From Ilumatobacteraceae bacterium (lineage in GTDB: Bacteria > Actinomycetota > Acidimicrobiia > Acidimicrobiales > Ilumatobacteraceae), in NCBI GenBank assembly GCA_030728545.1, contig JANQZQ010000010.1, positions 722-10,563 of the forward strand: a stretch of 9,842 nt of DNA. The letters run 5' to 3'. Position numbers and translations under genes: made by a program. Positions 6,838 to 9,842 of this stretch are shown in pieces. The notes beneath the pieces are model-generated. The model did not search any database, was not told the DNA's origin, and worked only from the letters and a program-made list of their open reading frames with translations. Position 1 is the stretch's first letter, and each line of letters begins with the position of its first letter.

Positions 6838-6857
6838 CCACGCCGACGTCGGCGTGG
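6838..6857. repeat. 20-bp perfect palindrome after the fumarase stop
   Basis: CCACGCCGACGTCGGCGTGG reads identically on both strands, starting one base after the TAA of the fumarase gene and ending 10 bp before the chosen HNH start. As RNA it would form an 8-bp GC-rich stem with an ACGT loop. No U tract follows. It could be an operator, an attenuating hairpin, a 3'-end stabiliser or an actinobacterial terminator without a U tail. Confidence 0.6.
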
Positions 6858-6867
6858 CTCTGCACCG

Positions 6868-7344
6868 GTGCGTGCAGCGGGTGAACTCTCCGTGCTCGAG
6901 CAAGAGCGCATCAGTTGCCCGCTTTCGGCTTGGCAAGGCGAACCAAGTCGATGCCAATGGTGCAACACACTGATCACGGCACCCCGCCGCCGCACGTGGT
7001 GCAGCAATGTATGCGCCCGCAACTACCAGCGCAACCACATCTGGCGTTTTGCGCGTGCAGCAGCCAAACGTCGTGCCAAATATTTTTGTGAACAACGCGG
7101 CTGCCGCGCCGAGCGTCGCGATTGTGAGGTCAACCACCGCACAGCGCGCCAAGGCGCTGGTTATGGCCCGGGCTGTCATCATCACTTGAGCCCCGATCAC
7201 AACGGTGTGGGCGGGCTAGAGGTGCTGTGTCGTGCGCACCACCGCGAGATCACCACTGCCCAAGCCAAAGAGCGCGCCGCACGACGAAAAGCCGCCCGCG
7301 CAGCCGACACTACGGAAGCGTCGTCGCCACCGACTGCTGGTTGA
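6868..7344 (+). CDS. Zinc-finger / HNH endonuclease-like protein
   Basis: A basic protein of about 158 residues. A four-cysteine finger (C29-x2-C32 ... C45-x3-C49, containing TWCSNVC) is followed by an Arg/Lys-rich helix and an HNH-like module: cysteines 74, 79 and 86, Asn89-His90, Asn112, then VLCRAHHREIT with Cys121, His124 and His125. The order, CxxC / RRRTWCSxxC finger followed by HNH, resembles the HNH domain of the ZRANB3 type, so a structure-specific or general DNA nuclease is plausible; activity is not proven. The start is unclear. GTG 6868 lies 10 bp after the palindrome and GTG 6892 is possible. ATG 6799 would overlap the fumarase gene and add 23 residues, about half of them arginine. 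It is probably co-transcribed with fumarase. Its end overlaps the convergent SGNH gene by 35 bp. Confidence 0.65.
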   Translation: MRAAGELSVLEQERISCPLSAWQGEPSRCQWCNTLITAPRRRTWCSNVCARNYQRNHIWRFARAAAKRRAKYFCEQRGCRAERRDCEVNHRTARQGAGYGPGCHHHLSPDHNGVGGLEVLCRAHHREITTAQAKERAARRKAARAADTTEASSPPTAG

Positions 7345-8095
7345 TCGCTGAGTCGTCGCGGAATCGCGGGTCAAGACACGATGCTTCGCGATACGGCGCA
7401 TAGTCGAGCGCTCGTCCAATGGTTTGGGCCAGCGCGGCGCGACCAAGGTCGGAGAGGTGAATTTTGTCGGGACCATTCACACCCCTAATTTTTGTCACAG
7501 GCGCCCAATCCAGCACATTCACATGGTCGAACTCTCCAGCAACTTCTTTAATCACTTTGTTCACCGTTTTTTGCGCATCACGAAACACACCTGTTGTCAA
7601 CACCACTGTTTCCACTCCACGGGTGGTCTCGAACATTTTTTCAAACTGTGTACGCAGCGACGACTCGTTGCCGTCGTAGTTGGTGCCGAGGTAAATCACC
7701 ACCACATCCCACACGGCATCAATTCGCGACCGCAAGACACGCACGCCGAATTCAGCGAAGCGACCCGATTCTGCTTCTACTGCAACCTGCCATCCCAACG
7801 GCTTGAGTGCATCACACATCTCGTTGCCGTAACGCTTGGCAGTCGAAGCCAAAATTGAATCCCCCACCAACAGCACACGATTGCCGTCGACGCGTCCACC
7901 AACGGGCCCTCCCTCAGGCAACGGCAAACCGAGCGCCACACCATCAGGCAACGTGACCGGCGCCCAGAAGTCGTACCCCGGCAAGCGACCAACACCCTCG
8001 AGCTGCCCCGACTGCGAGCCAACTGTGTCACTACTGCACGACAAGGTGCCAAGGCTGAGTGCAACTACACCGAACGCCATCCAACGACGAATCAT
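7310..8095 (-). CDS. SGNH-hydrolase-family lipoprotein
   Basis: A 261-residue protein with the four landmarks of SGNH hydrolases: VGDSI with nucleophile Ser80, a possible second block around Gly111, the GTN block (137-139), and DKIH (Asp210, His213). The N-terminus has positive charges (MIRR), a hydrophobic stretch and a Cys at 20 (GTLSC), reading as a lipoprotein signal peptide with an imperfect lipobox; the enzyme should be anchored on the outer face of the membrane. Family members hydrolyse or transfer acyl, often acetyl, groups on polysaccharides or lipids; the substrate here is unknown. I chose ATG 8095 because it overlaps the MFS stop as ATGA and starts directly at the signal peptide; the frame runs further upstream without signal features. 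The 3' end overlaps the HNH gene. Confidence 0.83.
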   Translation of the reverse strand: MIRRWMAFGVVALSLGTLSCSSDTVGSQSGQLEGVGRLPGYDFWAPVTLPDGVALGLPLPEGGPVGGRVDGNRVLLVGDSILASTAKRYGNEMCDALKPLGWQVAVEAESGRFAEFGVRVLRSRIDAVWDVVVIYLGTNYDGNESSLRTQFEKMFETTRGVETVVLTTGVFRDAQKTVNKVIKEVAGEFDHVNVLDWAPVTKIRGVNGPDKIHLSDLGRAALAQTIGRALDYAPYREASCLDPRFRDDSAINQQSVATTLP

Positions 8096-9348
8096 GCAGG
8101 TGTCAATTCGTCGAAGCGATCGATGTCGCGCAATCGCGTGTATTTGAACCACCACAACACGACCACACCGACGGTGAGCATTCCCCCGCCAGCCACGGCG
8201 ATAGAGACACCAAGTAGTTGGGCGCTCACCCCCGACTTAAACGCGCCGAGTTCGTTGGTGGCACCGATGAATACATTTTCTACCGCCGACACGCGACCGC
8301 GCTTGTCGTCGGGCGTTACCAACGGCACGAGCGCCCCGCGAATGAACACGCTCACCATGTCAGCACCGTGAATGATGAGCATGGCTGCAAACGCAACCCA
8401 ATAGGTGCGAGTCAAGCCCAACACGATGGTGCCCGCACCAAACACCCCGACCGATAGCAACAGCCACCTGCCGATGTGTCGTCGCAGAGGGCGAATCGCC
8501 AAAATGAGCGCAACAATTCCTGATCCGATACCCGCCGACGACCGCAACCAGCCGTAGGCAATGTTTCCCACTCCCAGCCGCTCTTCGGCAATCACTGGGA
8601 GTAGCGCCATGGCACCACCGAGCAAGACTGCGAACAAGTCAAGTGAGATGCCCGCAAAGAGCAGCGGCGTGCGGCGCACGAAGCGCAGACCTTCTACTGC
8701 TGTTGTCAACGACACACGTTCTGGTTTTTCTCGCGGCGCAGTCGCTACCGGAAGTCGAATTGAAGAAAACAATAAAATTGCGCAACTCACGATTGCCGAG
8801 CCAACGCCATATGCCAAAACTGGGGACGAGTTGTACAAGAAACCCGAAAGAGCTGGGCCAACGATTCCCGACACAGTCCAGACGGCTGAATACATAGCAA
8901 TCATCTGCGGCAGCCCACCTGCGGGCGCCAACACTGCGGCAAGCGGGCGCATGGCGGGCGCTAAAAACCCGCGCGATACCCCAAACAGCATCGCAATAAA
9001 AAAGATCGGCACCACGCTCGTCGGTTGAGTAGAGGCGTACCACATGAGGAGCAGCGCACACGTGAGTTCCCCGCCCATCGCCATTTGCGAGACGTGTTTG
9101 CGGTTGAAGCGATCAGCAACTGTGCCTGTGACAAAGACCAGCAGTGCTATGGGCAAAAACTCTGCCAAGCCGAGAATTCCCAGATCGATCTCGCGCCCGG
9201 TGATGTCGTAGACCTGCTTGGCCAAGGTGGTGATTTGCAACGACAGTCCGACATACAGCAACACGTTTGCCCCGATGTAGGCACCAACAGATGGTGCTTG
9301 CAAAATGGTGAGTGCTGAGGCGCGTCCCGATGAATGTTGCGCTGACAC
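8092..9348 (-). CDS. MFS transporter, EntS-like (MFS_3) exporter
   Basis: A 418-residue membrane protein with about 12 hydrophobic segments in two halves, separated by a charged loop near residues 200-225 (TAPREKPERVS). Motif A, GTVADRFNRK, lies at 75-84 between helices 2 and 3. The second half has TPDDKRGRVSAVENVFIGATNELG, a loop typical of the MFS_3 group that includes the enterobactin exporter EntS. Proton-driven export of a small molecule is the family expectation; the substrate is unknown. The start is GTG, 22 bp from the divergent amidase start, with TAACCT 9 nt upstream. The stop overlaps the SGNH lipoprotein start by 4 bp (ATGA), so the two are translationally coupled and may serve one envelope task. 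Confidence 0.88.
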   Translation of the reverse strand: MSAQHSSGRASALTILQAPSVGAYIGANVLLYVGLSLQITTLAKQVYDITGREIDLGILGLAEFLPIALLVFVTGTVADRFNRKHVSQMAMGGELTCALLLMWYASTQPTSVVPIFFIAMLFGVSRGFLAPAMRPLAAVLAPAGGLPQMIAMYSAVWTVSGIVGPALSGFLYNSSPVLAYGVGSAIVSCAILLFSSIRLPVATAPREKPERVSLTTAVEGLRFVRRTPLLFAGISLDLFAVLLGGAMALLPVIAEERLGVGNIAYGWLRSSAGIGSGIVALILAIRPLRRHIGRWLLLSVGVFGAGTIVLGLTRTYWVAFAAMLIIHGADMVSVFIRGALVPLVTPDDKRGRVSAVENVFIGATNELGAFKSGVSAQLLGVSIAVAGGGMLTVGVVVLWWFKYTRLRDIDRFDELTPA

Positions 9349-9356
9349 GACTTCAT

Positions 9357-9363
9357 TAGGTTA
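9357..9363. promoter_or_regulatory. Overlapping divergent -10 boxes
   Basis: TTAGGTTA contains TAGGTT on the plus strand (9357-9362), 8 nt before the amidase ATG at 9371. On the minus strand it contains TAACCT (9363-9358), 9 nt before the MFS GTG at 9348. Both fit TANNNT and share five base pairs, so two polymerases could not occupy them together. No -35 boxes are evident. Confidence 0.45.
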
Positions 9364-9370
9364 GTGAATC

Positions 9371-9842
9371 ATGGCTACATCTTCGGCTGCCGCGTTGTCT
9401 TCACTGGCCCTAGAGACACGCTTTATGTCAGCGCTCGATCAAGCACGGCTTATTCGCGACAAAAAAGTTTCAGCAACTGAATTGCTCAATGCCAGCATCG
9501 AGCGCTTCGAAGCGTTCAACCCGCAAATCAATGCGGTGAATATCACTTGGTTGGAACACGCGCGAGAGCTAGCCAAGCAAGCCGACAAGCAGCACAGCGA
9601 TGCACCTTTCCACGGTGTGCCGACACTGTTCAAAGATCTCGGCATCTTGTACGCCGGTCAACGAATTTCTAACGGCAATAAAGCCATCAAAGCGATGAAT
9701 TACGTTCCACAACAGACCTCTGAACTCGCGGCACGTTTCGTTGCCGCCGGCCTCATTCCATTTGGTCGCACGAACAGTTGTGAGTGGGGCAGCCTGCCCG
9801 TAACCGAACCCGAAGCGTGGGGCCCGACTCGCAACCCACATG
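9371..9842 (+). CDS. Amidase-signature-family enzyme, partial
   Basis: The frame runs off the right edge after 157 codons. It shows the amidase-signature N-terminus: ARLIRDKKVSATELLNASIE, then NPQINAVN (50-57), then FHGVPTLFKDL with the catalytic Lys88, and FGRTNSCEWGSLPVTEPEAW leading to the expected GRTN...NP segment. The cis-Ser and nucleophile Ser lie beyond the window. Members hydrolyse carboxamides, and GatA of the tRNA amidotransferase is a relative. No gatC-like gene precedes it, which favours a stand-alone amidase. ATG 9371 has a TAGGTT box 8 nt upstream; an in-frame ATG at 9425 would match the usual family N-terminus more tightly and is an alternative. It diverges from the MFS gene. 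Confidence 0.85.
   Translation, partial: MATSSAAALSSLALETRFMSALDQARLIRDKKVSATELLNASIERFEAFNPQINAVNITWLEHARELAKQADKQHSDAPFHGVPTLFKDLGILYAGQRISNGNKAIKAMNYVPQQTSELAARFVAAGLIPFGRTNSCEWGSLPVTEPEAWGPTRNPH

Noticed and set aside
6090..7022. 310-codon open frame antisense to fumarase and HNH
   Set aside because: A shadow of the fumarase gene; no recognisable motifs, while the plus strand has the complete Fe-S enzyme.
8096..8155. Upstream start of the SGNH lipoprotein at 8155
   Set aside because: It would place 20 His/Arg-containing residues before the signal peptide. ATG 8095 forms an ATGA overlap with the MFS stop.
1..9842. Defence system, mobile element, CRISPR or RNA gene
   Set aside because: No transposase, integrase, repeat-spacer array, terminal repeats or tRNA-like cloverleaf seen. 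The HNH protein alone, beside metabolic genes, is not enough to call a defence or mobile element.

Overview
The window looks like ordinary chromosomal DNA of a moderately GC-rich actinomycete, possibly an Acidimicrobiia/Ilumatobacteraceae-type lineage. This rests on three things. The central-carbon proteins resemble those I know from actinomycetes: a long acyl-CoA dehydrogenase, a CitE-like lyase and a class I [4Fe-4S] fumarase. GTG starts without a Shine-Dalgarno are frequent. Several starts have a TANNNT -10 box only 7-9 nt upstream, the arrangement of leaderless or near-leaderless actinobacterial transcripts. The taxon is an inference. I see no tRNA, rRNA, insertion sequence, CRISPR array or prophage gene, and coding is almost continuous.

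Layout from left to right: (1) the N-terminal part of a flippase-like membrane protein on the minus strand, cut by the left edge; (2) a plus-strand methylsuccinyl-CoA dehydrogenase (mcd); (3) a convergent minus-strand operon, read right to left as an eIF2B-like protein, a malyl-CoA/beta-methylmalyl-CoA lyase (mcl) and a HAD hydrolase; (4) a divergent plus-strand operon of a thioredoxin-fold protein without CxxC, a class I fumarase overlapping it by one base, and a zinc-finger/HNH nuclease-like protein behind a 20-bp perfect palindrome; (5) a minus-strand pair, an MFS exporter and an SGNH-hydrolase lipoprotein with an ATGA overlap; (6) the start of an amidase-signature enzyme, cut by the right edge.

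The functional core is the ethylmalonyl-CoA pathway of acetyl-CoA assimilation. Mcd oxidises methylsuccinyl-CoA to mesaconyl-CoA, and Mcl cleaves beta-methylmalyl-CoA to glyoxylate and propionyl-CoA (and can handle malyl-CoA). Fumarase would then serve the C4 acids made from these products. The crotonyl-CoA carboxylase/reductase, the mutases and mesaconyl-CoA hydratase are not in the window.

The least explained parts are the accessory genes bound to these enzymes (eIF2B-like protein, CxxC-less thioredoxin fold, HAD protein lacking the second motif I Asp, HNH protein) and compact regulatory architecture: paired promoters in 22-41 bp divergent gaps, two overlapping opposing -10 boxes, tandem stem-loops at a convergent junction, and the palindrome after the fumarase stop.
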